12,825 nt of DNA from Candidatus Hecatellales archaeon B24 (GCA_001593855.1 LUCC01000014.1:1-12825); one strand, 5' to 3'; shown: positions 1 to 5,800, counted from the stretch's first letter. The notes: a model not told the origin generated them from the sequence alone. Translations and numbers: made by a program.

Positions 1-431
1 TGGGCTCCCTTAATTTCCTCCCTATGCAGTTCAGGAACCCCGTATACGGCTTTCCCCAGAAGCTCCGGGTGGGGGTGATTCCACCCATACCATTTGGGGT
101 AGTCCTCAGGATTTTTAAGCCTGAAATCCGCGCTTAAATCCACTATTTTAAGCCCTGCCTCCAGCAGGCGCGGTATAAACTTTGAGGAAACCCCGTGGGG
201 GGTGGCTGTGAAGACGAGTTCACACCTGTTTACTAGGTCCTCAAGCTTTGGCTTTTCAAATTTCAGGGCTGTTACACCCCTCAGGTTTGGGTGAACCCTG
301 AAAACGTATTCTCCAGCGTACTCTCTCGAGGTTAAATGGGCTATTTCAACCTTGGGGTGTACGAGGAGCAGCCTTAACAGTTCTCCACCCGTATATCCTG
401 AAGCTCCTACAACTCCAACCTTAACCATCAT
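1..431 (-). CDS. argC/lysY: N-acetyl-gamma-glutamyl-phosphate / LysW-aminoadipyl-phosphate reductase, N-terminal part
   Basis: This enzyme makes the NADPH-dependent reduction of a carrier- or acetyl-bound acyl phosphate to the semialdehyde, the third step of arginine or LysW-type lysine synthesis. About 143 residues are visible and the 3' end lies outside the window. Seen in the translation: an NADP-binding GASGYTGGEL near residues 9-18, then TATPHGVSS, DLSADFRL and YGVPELHRE, all hallmarks of the ArgC family. The catalytic cysteine segment would lie beyond the window edge. Two ATG codons occur in tandem (431 and 428) after AGGGGAAG, so either may be used. The gene follows lysX on the same strand after a 99-base gap that carries its own TATA-like box. 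With lysW and lysX next door, LysW-aminoadipyl or LysW-glutamyl phosphate is the likely substrate; lysine versus arginine use cannot be decided from sequence alone. Confidence 0.93.
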   Translation of the reverse strand, partial: MMVKVGVVGASGYTGGELLRLLLVHPKVEIAHLTSREYAGEYVFRVHPNLRGVTALKFEKPKLEDLVNRCELVFTATPHGVSSKFIPRLLEAGLKIVDLSADFRLKNPEDYPKWYGWNHPHPELLGKAVYGVPELHREEIKGA

Positions 432-459
432 ACTTCCCCTTTAACCGGCAAGGTGAACA

Positions 460-473
460 TTTACCTTTTAACC
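460..473 (-). promoter_or_regulatory. Candidate operator GGTTAAAAGGTAAA, copy before argC/lysY
   Basis: The minus strand reads GGTTAAAAGGTAAA about 15 bases downstream of the centre of the TATA-like box, overlapping the predicted start of transcription. A near-identical 13-base copy (GGTTAAAGGTAAA) lies at 1582-1594 before lysW, about 16 bases from its own TATA-like box. A weaker copy, GGTTAAAGGGGAAG, follows at 433-446. Matching sequence and matching promoter spacing suggest a shared regulator of the two transcripts. The words are simple, so chance is possible. Confidence 0.35.
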
Positions 474-480
474 TTACAAA

Positions 481-494
481 CTTAAAAATAAAGG
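481..494 (-). promoter_or_regulatory. TATA-like promoter element upstream of argC/lysY
   Basis: On the minus strand this reads CCTTTATTTTTAAG, an A/T-rich TATA-like element preceded by TAAACC as a possible BRE. Transcription would start about 25 bases downstream, near 461-463, giving a leader of about 30 bases before the ATG pair at 431/428. It suggests argC/lysY can be transcribed independently of lysWX. This is an inference from spacing and composition only. Confidence 0.35.
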
Positions 495-530
495 TTTACC
501 CGGGAAGAGGAAGCCGTGAAGGTAAGGGCT

Positions 531-1388
531 CTACTTTTTAGCTTTCCTAAGCAGGTATCCGACGATATACTTCGGAATGTTCACCTTGGTGGTTTTGACG
601 GTTGCATGAAACTCTATGGTGTGGTTTATCTCGTGGACGACGTATCCTCCGTTGGTCTCCATCAGGTCTACGCCTAGTATGCCTCCTCCCACGGCTTCAG
701 CAGCCTTAAGGCTTATCTCTCTGATTTCATCCGTTAAGCGGCATGCCTCAGCCTTTCCTCCCCTAGCAATATTCGTTTTAAGGTCTCGGAAGGAGTACCG
801 GTATATTCCGGTTATAGCCTCCTCCCCAATTACGAATATTCTGAGGTCTCGCGGAGGACGCTTAACGATTTTCTGAATATAGTAGACCTGGTATAAGGGG
901 AACATGTAGAGTCTTTCCTCGAAGACTGCTTCAGCTGTCTCCCTGTCCTTCAAGGGAACTATAAGCCTCCCCCAGCTTCCAATGACAGGTTTTATGAGGG
1001 CGGGGTATCCAACCTCGTCTAAAGCCTTCAAGGCTCCCTCAGGCGTAAAGGCAACGTAGGTTTCAGGCGTCGGAATTCCAGCCTTAGAAAGGAAAAGGCT
1101 TGTTAGAAGCTTGTTACCGCAGATGCTTGTAACCCTGTAAGGGTTAACCACGCTGTAGCCTTTCAGCTCAAGGATGGCGGTGATGTGAAGGTTTCGGAAG
1201 TAGCTTACACAGCGTTGGAGGACTACGTCTCCGAAGTCTATGGGTGAAGGCTCTTCACCTGTAAGGCTGAAGTAGGCTTTTTTAGCGTCAACCAGATTCA
1301 CTGGGACCCCACGGCTTTTAGCAGCCTCTAAAATAGCTTTTTCCTCCCACCTTATCTGGTCGTAGACCACTGATATGGTTGGAGGCAT
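531..1388 (-). CDS. lysX: LysW-dependent ATP-grasp ligase LysX/ArgX
   Basis: The protein (285 aa) is a RimK-like ATP-grasp ligase. In this family it uses ATP to join the alpha-amino group of alpha-aminoadipate (lysine route) and/or glutamate (arginine route) to the C-terminal Glu of LysW. Seen: the nucleotide-binding segment KPVIGSWGR (about residues 133-141), a metal-binding D (about 241) and the E-x-N pair within HEINHTIEF (about 252-260), closely like known LysX proteins. The start chosen is ATG 1388, which overlaps the lysW stop as TAATG, the usual coupled arrangement. A longer reading from TTG 1400 would add only four residues and run into lysW. The stop is TAG at 531-533. Substrate choice (LysX, ArgX or both) depends on residues near the NHTIEF segment and I do not assign it; the symbol lysX is used for the family. 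Confidence 0.93.
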   Translation of the reverse strand: MPPTISVVYDQIRWEEKAILEAAKSRGVPVNLVDAKKAYFSLTGEEPSPIDFGDVVLQRCVSYFRNLHITAILELKGYSVVNPYRVTSICGNKLLTSLFLSKAGIPTPETYVAFTPEGALKALDEVGYPALIKPVIGSWGRLIVPLKDRETAEAVFEERLYMFPLYQVYYIQKIVKRPPRDLRIFVIGEEAITGIYRYSFRDLKTNIARGGKAEACRLTDEIREISLKAAEAVGGGILGVDLMETNGGYVVHEINHTIEFHATVKTTKVNIPKYIVGYLLRKAKK

Positions 1389-1564
1389 TATTCTCCCCAA
1401 TCTTCTCCTGAAACTTGGAGAACTTTAACCTTCACGGTTTCGCCTTCAACCTCTGTGACTTCCAGTTCAAGGCCGCAGTCAGGGCAGCTTACGATTTCGC
1501 CCACTATAACGTCGTCTTCCACTTCGACTTTAGCCCCGCACTCAGGACAGTAAGCTTTTTTCAT
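1388..1564 (-). CDS. lysW: Amino-group carrier protein LysW
   Basis: This is a 58-residue acidic carrier protein. Its C-terminal glutamate side chain is ligated to the amino group of aminoadipate or glutamate, which protects and carries the intermediate through LysX, the kinase, ArgC/LysY and later enzymes. The translation shows two zinc-binding pairs, CPEC (C6, C9) and CPDC (C27, C30), many acidic residues, and the diagnostic C-terminus EDWGE, ending in E58. It starts at ATG 1564 after a strong ribosome binding site AAAGGAGGA (GGAGGA at 1576-1581). Its TAA overlaps the lysX ATG by one base, so the two are almost certainly translationally coupled. At this length it is easily missed by a gene caller; the open frame antisense to it is a shadow. 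Confidence 0.96.
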   Translation of the reverse strand: MKKAYCPECGAKVEVEDDVIVGEIVSCPDCGLELEVTEVEGETVKVKVLQVSGEDWGE

Positions 1565-1575
1565 GTTTGTTTAAG

Positions 1576-1581
1576 TCCTCC
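1576..1581 (-). promoter_or_regulatory. Ribosome binding site of lysW
   Basis: The minus strand reads GGAGGA within AAAGGAGGAC, 11 bases before ATG 1564. It is one of the strongest Shine-Dalgarno matches in the window and supports lysW as a real, highly translated small gene. Confidence 0.75.
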
Positions 1582-1594
1582 TTTACCTTTAACC
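1582..1594 (-). promoter_or_regulatory. Candidate operator GGTTAAAGGTAAA, copy before lysW
   Basis: The minus strand reads GGTTAAAGGTAAA, 18-30 bases upstream of the lysW start and overlapping its predicted transcription start. It matches the copy at 460-473 before argC/lysY except for one extra A, and sits at the same distance from the TATA-like box (about 16 versus 15 bases). A common lysine/arginine regulator is a reasonable guess; nothing in the sequence names it. Confidence 0.35.
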
Positions 1595-1606
1595 ATAAGA
1601 TATTTC

Positions 1607-1614
1607 AAGATAAA
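1607..1614 (-). promoter_or_regulatory. TATA-like promoter element of lysW-lysX
   Basis: On the minus strand TTTATCTT follows an A-rich stretch that could serve as BRE. The predicted start of transcription is near 1585, giving a leader of about 20 bases that includes the ribosome binding site. It lies in the gap between the regulator stop (1639) and lysW. Confidence 0.4.
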
Positions 1615-1638
1615 TTTTTTGGATTTAAACTCTTTTCC

Positions 1639-2049
1639 TTAAGGGGTAAGCTTTTTCACTTCAACCTTTCTCGCTACACCTTCACCTGTAAGCTTTGCCT
1701 CTAACGCTTCGGCTTTAACCTTACACTTGGACAGGTCTACCACGGCATACCATTCTGCAAGCCTACCTCTGTATATGGTTCTGGACTGGGTTGAAAGGAG
1801 GTCTACGCCTATCTCAGCCAGTTTCGTGGCAGCTTTAGCTAGGGCTCCTGGAATATCGTTCATTAAAATTCTAAGCTCGTAAAGCTGGGCTTCGGGGTCA
1901 GCGAAAGGTATCAGCCTTATTTCCCTTGATTCCAGGTCTGCTATAAGCATAACGTAGGCTTCCTCCCTCAGCCCCAGCGTGCTCCTGACAGAGGAAGGTA
2001 TCAGAATTCTACCCCTCGAATCTATCCGAGCTATTTCCGAAATTCTCAT
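1639..2049 (-). CDS. AbrB-family DNA-binding protein with C-terminal ACT domain
   Basis: The 136-aa protein joins two recognisable parts. Residues 1-50 form an AbrB/SpoVT-type swapped-hairpin DNA-binding domain, with the typical run IDSRGRILIPSSVRSTLGL (9-27). Residues about 58-134 form an ACT domain: LRILMNDIPGALAKA (59-73) followed by a helix and the strand EWYAVVDL. ACT domains commonly bind amino acids, so this is probably an amino-acid-responsive transcription regulator. It starts at ATG 2049 with no clear ribosome binding site, which fits a short or absent leader. An inverted repeat lies 4 bases upstream (2054-2072), suggesting autoregulation. It sits between lysWX and the hydrolase, near the his operon; any of these could be a target. 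The ligand is unknown. Confidence 0.85.
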   Translation of the reverse strand: MRISEIARIDSRGRILIPSSVRSTLGLREEAYVMLIADLESREIRLIPFADPEAQLYELRILMNDIPGALAKAATKLAEIGVDLLSTQSRTIYRGRLAEWYAVVDLSKCKVKAEALEAKLTGEGVARKVEVKKLTP

Positions 2050-2053
2050 GGCT

Positions 2054-2072
2054 GCTCAAATTATCTTTGAGC
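2054..2072 (-). promoter_or_regulatory. Inverted repeat before the AbrB-ACT gene (candidate autoregulatory operator)
   Basis: The minus strand reads GCTCAAA-GATAA-TTTGAGC, a perfect 7-base inverted repeat with a 5-base spacer ending 4 bases before the start codon. It overlaps the predicted transcription start, set by a TATA-like TTTTAACG at 2079-2086. In RNA it could also form a hairpin next to the start codon. The position suits a repressor site for the gene's own product; this is inference. Confidence 0.45.
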
Positions 2073-2078
2073 TTTTCC

Positions 2079-2086
2079 CGTTAAAA
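2079..2086 (-). promoter_or_regulatory. Weak TATA-like element of the AbrB-ACT gene
   Basis: On the minus strand TTTTAACG lies about 34 bases before ATG 2049. A start about 25 bases downstream would leave a leader of roughly 9 bases, which agrees with the missing ribosome binding site. The match to a TATA box is poor. Confidence 0.25.
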
Positions 2087-2116
2087 GCAGTTTGGTGAAG
2101 CCTTCTACCGAAGCTC

Positions 2117-3337
2117 TCACTTTTCGCACACGATAAACACGGGTGAAGAGGTCATTTTTATTTCTGCACCTGCAATCCTACTGCCTTTAAAGTCGTAGGC
2201 TTCGCAGCCTTCAGGAATGGAGACAGCCTTCCCCTCACTGCCGCTCCATAACACGTCTACCTTCCTATCTTGAAAGGTGAACGAATGCCATTCCACCCCG
2301 TTGCTGGAAAGGTTTCTGTAGGAGAGCGGGTGGCTGTTGAGAAAGTTCATAGAAGCGGTGAAAGCTTCCACGGTTACCCCTATTCCTCTACGTTTCTCGT
2401 CTACCAGCCCCACAATGTTATGTTCATCGTTGGTGAACGAGAACCAGATTGCTGCCTTTAAGCCTAAAGCCTGCGAAAGAGCGAATTTTTTAACTAGGTC
2501 TTCAGCTGCTTTTTGCTCTCTTTCCGGCTCGTCCAGCGTGTATCTTGCTCCAAGCTCGTTGGTCATTACAGGCATACCACCTGTCTTCTCCCTTATGAAG
2601 GAGACAACTTCGGGAAGAAGCTTAGGCGGCTCGTAAAAATGAAAGTTTACGATGTCCACGGAGCCGTTCAGCCTTTCCAGCAGATATTCTGCCTTCTCCA
2701 TTTTCTCTTTTACATTTTTCTTGTCGAATATGGCTTCTAGCTCCTGGGCAGAGTCTACCTTTGCGGTGATGAACGACTGGCTGAAGTAGGTGTTGAAGAA
2801 GTTAACAGCCTTCTCTTCCTCACCCCTGCTGAGAAGCTCCTTGCTGATTAGCACACCCCAGATTAGGGAGGGCAGTCCGCTGTCAGCTATTTTCACGTTT
2901 GGGTCAACATCTCTAAACGCCTTCCTCGCCGTGGCAAGCAAACGCAGGTATTCGTCCATGCTGCCGCACCAGAATTTTTCTGCGACAACCTCGTTTTCGA
3001 TAACCACGATTTCAAGTTTGCCTTTATACCGTTTCGCTAGCTCGCTTACGAAGTCATAGTAGGATTTGCTGTAACCGTACTCCTTGTTAAACTTGTCTTC
3101 CAAGTCCTTAGGGGGAGAGGAGCAGCCTTCCACCTGGCTTCTCAGAGCCCAGTTGGCACCTACAGCTCTTATGACCGGAATAACTTTAACTCCCTTCTCC
3201 AGTGAACGGTCAATCCGTCTTATTGGCTCCGTGTTCCATGTGAACTTTCCTCTCTCAGGTTCAATAACACCCCAAGGAATGGTCAGCCGGATGTAGGTAA
3301 CCTTAAAATCTGTAATGTCCAATTCCGGTGTTCGCAA
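2117..3337 (-). CDS. Glycoside hydrolase (clan GH-A-like TIM barrel), catalytic part, frameshifted from its N-terminus
   Basis: This frame holds about 406 residues of a retaining TIM-barrel glycosidase. Numbering from TTG 3337, the early strand YIRLTIPWGVIEPERG (15-30) is typical of clan GH-A. The acid/base Glu is probably E116 in IENEV and the nucleophile E261 in VMTNELG. WFSFTNDE (298-305) matches a late barrel strand, and a small beta domain follows from about 335. The exact family and sugar substrate are not recognised. The frame is open a little upstream of 3337, reading GAYYLRTPELD, which looks like the first barrel strand and continues naturally from the anchor frame if one base is skipped near 3348-3350. 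TTG 3337 is therefore probably not the real start. Either the gene is a recent pseudogene, the base is an assembly error, or a frameshift is used. Confidence 0.75.
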   Translation of the reverse strand: MRTPELDITDFKVTYIRLTIPWGVIEPERGKFTWNTEPIRRIDRSLEKGVKVIPVIRAVGANWALRSQVEGCSSPPKDLEDKFNKEYGYSKSYYDFVSELAKRYKGKLEIVVIENEVVAEKFWCGSMDEYLRLLATARKAFRDVDPNVKIADSGLPSLIWGVLISKELLSRGEEEKAVNFFNTYFSQSFITAKVDSAQELEAIFDKKNVKEKMEKAEYLLERLNGSVDIVNFHFYEPPKLLPEVVSFIREKTGGMPVMTNELGARYTLDEPEREQKAAEDLVKKFALSQALGLKAAIWFSFTNDEHNIVGLVDEKRRGIGVTVEAFTASMNFLNSHPLSYRNLSSNGVEWHSFTFQDRKVDVLWSGSEGKAVSIPEGCEAYDFKGSRIAGAEIKMTSSPVFIVCEK

Positions 3338-3515
3338 ATAATAGGCTCCCAGGCTTCCGCTCTGCTTTTACTGTTGGCTGCCCTGTGGGGGTTGCTTTCT
3401 CCGCTTCTTTGGCGGGCGTTGCAGACTTGGATGTGGGTGGTTTACCAGCGTATGCGGCGATCAGGATTATTCCGGTGAGGAAGATTATTAACAGGATGAG
3501 TGTTCCACGCTTCAT
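3303..3515 (-). CDS. N-terminal membrane anchor and linker of the glycoside hydrolase
   Basis: This 70-residue frame begins at ATG 3515 with MKRG and a hydrophobic stretch (about residues 5-23, ending AAYAG). That is a signal anchor or signal peptide, followed by a Lys/Thr/Pro/Ala-rich linker to about residue 55. After KPG the frame leaves the hydrolase and soon ends at TAA; the last 15 or so residues are probably out-of-frame readthrough. Removing one G from the GGG at 3348-3350 (minus strand) would join it to the downstream barrel as a single protein of about 466 aa facing the outside of the cell. It has no ribosome binding site, in keeping with a short leader from the promoter at 3548-3555. 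It is divergent from hisG. Confidence 0.6.
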   Translation of the reverse strand: MKRGTLILLIIFLTGIILIAAYAGKPPTSKSATPAKEAEKATPTGQPTVKAERKPGSLLFANTGIGHYRF

Positions 3516-3547
3516 GAGTTTTAATTATCATGTGAAAGAAGTAAAAG

Positions 3548-3555
3548 TTTATATG
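3548..3555. promoter_or_regulatory. Shared TATA-like box of hisG and the divergent hydrolase
   Basis: The plus strand reads TTTATATG, preceded by GTAAAAG as a possible BRE. The predicted his transcription start is near 3577, giving a leader of about 30 bases before ATG 3609. On the minus strand the same bases read CATATAAA, and could drive the hydrolase with a leader of about 10 bases before ATG 3515. It is the only good TATA match in this 93-base divergent gap, so either one box serves both directions or the minus-strand promoter is weak. Confidence 0.5.
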
Positions 3556-3568
3556 TTTGTGTGTATTA

Positions 3569-3586
3569 TGTGGGATTAATCCCACA
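3569..3586. promoter_or_regulatory. Perfect 18-bp palindrome at the his operon start site (candidate operator)
   Basis: The sequence TGTGGGATTAATCCCACA equals its own reverse complement over all 18 bases. Its centre (3577/3578) falls about 26 bases downstream of the TATA-like box centre, right at the predicted start of transcription, where a bound dimer would block the polymerase. A third half-site, TCCCAC, lies at 3591-3596, so GTGGGA can pair with either of two TCCCAC copies. A dimeric repressor site controlling histidine synthesis is the best reading. The binding protein is unknown. Confidence 0.6.
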
Positions 3587-3608
3587 AATTTCCCACCAGG
3601 GATGGTGA

Positions 3609-4487
3609 ATGAAAAACAGGCAAACCGAGCTGATAATTGCCGTGCCCAGCAAGGGCAGGCTTAGAAGACCGACCGTACGACTTCTAGCCAGAGCCGGAAT
3701 TTCACCCTCCAACGAGCATTCACGCTCCCTCTACTCGCCAACGGTTATACCGTGGCTTTCCATGGTTGCCTTCAGGGCTTCCGACATTCCAAGGCTTGTG
3801 GAAAGCGGAGCAGCAGACCTCGGGATAACAGGATACGATTTCATGGTTGAAAGCGGAGTAAAAGTTCATGAGCTCCTAGACCTCCAGTACGGTTTCTCCA
3901 GGATGGTTCTGGCTGTTCCAGAAGGCTCCAAGATAAATTCCCCTAAAGACTTGAAGGCGAAGGTTAGAATTGCCACTAAGTTTCCTTCTATAGCCAGACG
4001 CTACCTGAAGTCCAAGGGTGTTGAAGCCCGAATAGTAAAGGTTTCTGGGGCGGCTGAAATAGCGCCAACCCTCGGGATAGCGGAGGCTATAATAGACATT
4101 ACGAGTACGGGGGCAACCCTCCGCCTCCACAAACTGAAGGTCATAGATGAAATACTGCAGTCCACCGCCCGCCTCATAGCCAACGAGAAAGCCTTAAAAG
4201 CCAAGCGTGAAAGAATCGGAGAGGTTTCCACCGCTCTCCTAAGCGTTTTGAGGGCTAGACGTAAGAAGCTTATCATGATGAACGTTCCGGAGGAGAAGCT
4301 TAGAAAGGTGGTGAAGCTCATCCCCTCAATGGGAGGTCCAACCGTTGCAAGGGTTGAATCTAAACCTCCCATGTGGGAGGTCTACTCAGTAATAGACGAA
4401 GAAGACGTATACCAGGTGATAAACAGGGTTAAAGCTGCTGGAGCCAGAGATATCCTAGTGCTTCCAATAGAAAGAATAGTTCCGTAA
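3609..4487 (+). CDS. hisG: ATP phosphoribosyltransferase, long form
   Basis: HisG catalyses the first step of histidine synthesis, joining ATP and PRPP to give phosphoribosyl-ATP. The 292-aa length and the C-terminal regulatory domain (about 218-291, with PSMGGPTVARV at 239-249) identify the long form. That form carries its own histidine-feedback domain and needs no HisZ. The catalytic part shows AVPSKGRL (11-18), ADLGITGYDF (69-78) and the PRPP-binding segment DITSTGATLR (163-172). It is the first gene of the operon. ATG 3609 is directly preceded by GGTGA, too close to act as a standard ribosome binding site, so initiation on a short leader is likely. Transcription is probably controlled by the palindrome at 3569-3586. 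hisA follows after 19 bases. Confidence 0.96.
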   Translation: MKNRQTELIIAVPSKGRLRRPTVRLLARAGISPSNEHSRSLYSPTVIPWLSMVAFRASDIPRLVESGAADLGITGYDFMVESGVKVHELLDLQYGFSRMVLAVPEGSKINSPKDLKAKVRIATKFPSIARRYLKSKGVEARIVKVSGAAEIAPTLGIAEAIIDITSTGATLRLHKLKVIDEILQSTARLIANEKALKAKRERIGEVSTALLSVLRARRKKLIMMNVPEEKLRKVVKLIPSMGGPTVARVESKPPMWEVYSVIDEEDVYQVINRVKAAGARDILVLPIERIVP

Positions 4488-4506
4488 AGGAGGAGGCTGA
4501 AGCCTT

Positions 4507-5229
4507 ATGGAAGTCATACCCTCCGTCGACGTGAAAAACGGTAAATGCGTTAAACTTGTAAGGGGGAAGCCTGGCTCAGGGAGAATCATCTCAGAGGACC
4601 CGGTGGAGGCCGCCTTAGAATGGGAAAGGCTTGGCGCGAGGAGGCTTCACCTCGTAGATTTGGATGCCGCCCTCTATGGGGGCAGAGGCAACAGGGAGGT
4701 TATCTTGGAAATCGTCAGAAGGGTAAGCATACCTGTCGAGGTTGGAGGTGGAGTGAGAAGTCTTCAGGATGCTGGCGAAATTCTGAGGGCTGGAGCCCAA
4801 TGGATTATCTTTGGAACCGCAGCCTTCAAAAATCCTGGAGCCGTCTACAAGACGGTTGAAACCTATGGGGCTGAAAGGGTGATGGTCGCCATAGACTCGG
4901 CTGGAGGAAAAGTCCTTGTGGAAGGCTGGACAGGGTATGCTTCAGCTTCACTTTTCGAAGCTTTAAAAACCTATGAGCGGCTGGGAATCTACGCCTTCCT
5001 TTACACAGATGTAGCAGTGGAGGGAACCTTGGAGGGGGTTAGGCTTGAAAGGGTTAGAAGGCTTGTGGAGGCTTCCAGCCAGCCTATAATATATGCGGGT
5101 GGTGTATCCTCGCTGGAAGACCTTGAAAGGCTTAAGGGGACCGGTGTAATAGGCGTTGTGGTTGGGCGTGCCCTCTACGATGGAAGGTTCACCCTAGAGG
5201 AGGCTGAAAAGGTTGCCGAAGGAGCGTAA
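4507..5229 (+). CDS. hisA: ProFAR isomerase (phosphoribosylformimino-AICAR-phosphate isomerase)
   Basis: HisA opens the aminoaldose ring of ProFAR to the aminoketose PRFAR, the fourth step of the pathway. The 240-aa protein has the two-half TIM-barrel of this family. The catalytic pair is D8 in PSVDVKNGK and D168 in YTDV, with D130 in VAID, phosphate-binding EVGGGVRS (78-85) and a second-half phosphate site YAGGVSS. It is distinguished from HisF by the VDVKNGK start and the shorter length. ATG 4507 follows a strong AAAGGAGGAGG (4487-4497). hisB overlaps its end by 17 bases. Since archaea can use a PriA-like dual enzyme, a TrpF side activity cannot be excluded, but nothing in view requires it. 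Confidence 0.96.
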   Translation: MEVIPSVDVKNGKCVKLVRGKPGSGRIISEDPVEAALEWERLGARRLHLVDLDAALYGGRGNREVILEIVRRVSIPVEVGGGVRSLQDAGEILRAGAQWIIFGTAAFKNPGAVYKTVETYGAERVMVAIDSAGGKVLVEGWTGYASASLFEALKTYERLGIYAFLYTDVAVEGTLEGVRLERVRRLVEASSQPIIYAGGVSSLEDLERLKGTGVIGVVVGRALYDGRFTLEEAEKVAEGA

Positions 5230-5800
5230 GGCTGAGGTTACCAGGAAAACAAGGGAGACCAAAGTTAAAATCTACCTTAACCTTGACAGGCGCGACGTGG
5301 TTGAAGTGAAACTTGAGAGGAAGTTCTTCAGGCACATGCTTGAATCCTTAGCCTTCCATGCAGAGTTCGGCTTCAGGGTTGAGGCTGAAGAATACGAGCC
5401 TCCAGACGACCACCACCTAGTGGAAGACGTAGCCTTAACCCTTGGAGAAGCCCTGCTTAAAGCCTTAAACGTTAAAGCTGGAATCAGAAGATTCGGCTGG
5501 GCAGCCGTGCCAATGGATGAAGCCTTAGTCCTGGTGTCCCTAGACCTTTCGGGCAGAGGATACTTCCAGTCAGACCTTTCCTTCAACCACAGGCAGATAG
5601 GCGACCTTTCAGCTGAAATGGTTAACCACTTCTTTCAGTCCCTAGCCTCCTCAGGAAGATTCACGCTTCACCTAGCTGCCCTAAGGGGGGTGAACGACCA
5701 TCACAAGGCTGAAGCAGCCTTCAAGGCTGTTGGCTTAGCCCTAGCTCAAGCCGTTAGGAAGGTTGGAAAGGAGACTCCAAGCCTTAAGGGGGTGTTATAA
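5213..5800 (+). CDS. hisB: Imidazoleglycerol-phosphate dehydratase
   Basis: HisB dehydrates imidazoleglycerol phosphate to imidazoleacetol phosphate. The 195-aa protein is a dehydratase only; no HAD phosphatase domain is fused. Manganese-binding motifs are visible: DDHHLVED (H67, H68, E71), H139 in NHFFQSL and NDHHKAEAAF (H163, H164, E167), with the terminal SLKGVL. The first motif is unusual: the family's TGxxFxDHM is here ERKFFRHM, keeping H41 but with R40 in place of Asp and no T-G pair. TTG 5213 is chosen because GAGGAGG lies about 8 bases before it and the resulting KAEVTRKTRETK matches the family N-terminus; no ATG exists there. The TAA overlaps the hisF ATG by one base. Confidence 0.94.
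   Translation: MPKERKAEVTRKTRETKVKIYLNLDRRDVVEVKLERKFFRHMLESLAFHAEFGFRVEAEEYEPPDDHHLVEDVALTLGEALLKALNVKAGIRRFGWAAVPMDEALVLVSLDLSGRGYFQSDLSFNHRQIGDLSAEMVNHFFQSLASSGRFTLHLAALRGVNDHHKAEAAFKAVGLALAQAVRKVGKETPSLKGVL

Noticed and set aside
432..530. Small RNA gene in the gap between lysX and argC/lysY
   Set aside because: The gap is explained by a TATA-like box, a candidate operator and a short leader; I see no convincing stable stem.
1389..1400. TTG 1400 as the start of lysX
   Set aside because: It overlaps the lysW C-terminus and adds only GRI-type residues with no homology. ATG 1388 forms a TAATG coupling with the lysW stop.
1415..1642. Plus-strand open frame of 75 codons opposite lysW
   Set aside because: It is the antisense shadow of lysW, whose minus-strand translation has two CPxC pairs, the EDWGE tail and a strong ribosome binding site.
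2270..3296. Several plus-strand open frames opposite the hydrolase
   Set aside because: Their translations are Ser/Pro-rich antisense readings without domains, while the minus strand shows a catalytic barrel.
3876..4372. Minus-strand open frames inside hisG (84 and 123 codons)
   Set aside because: They are shadows of a clear hisG with all family motifs, and have no homology features of their own.
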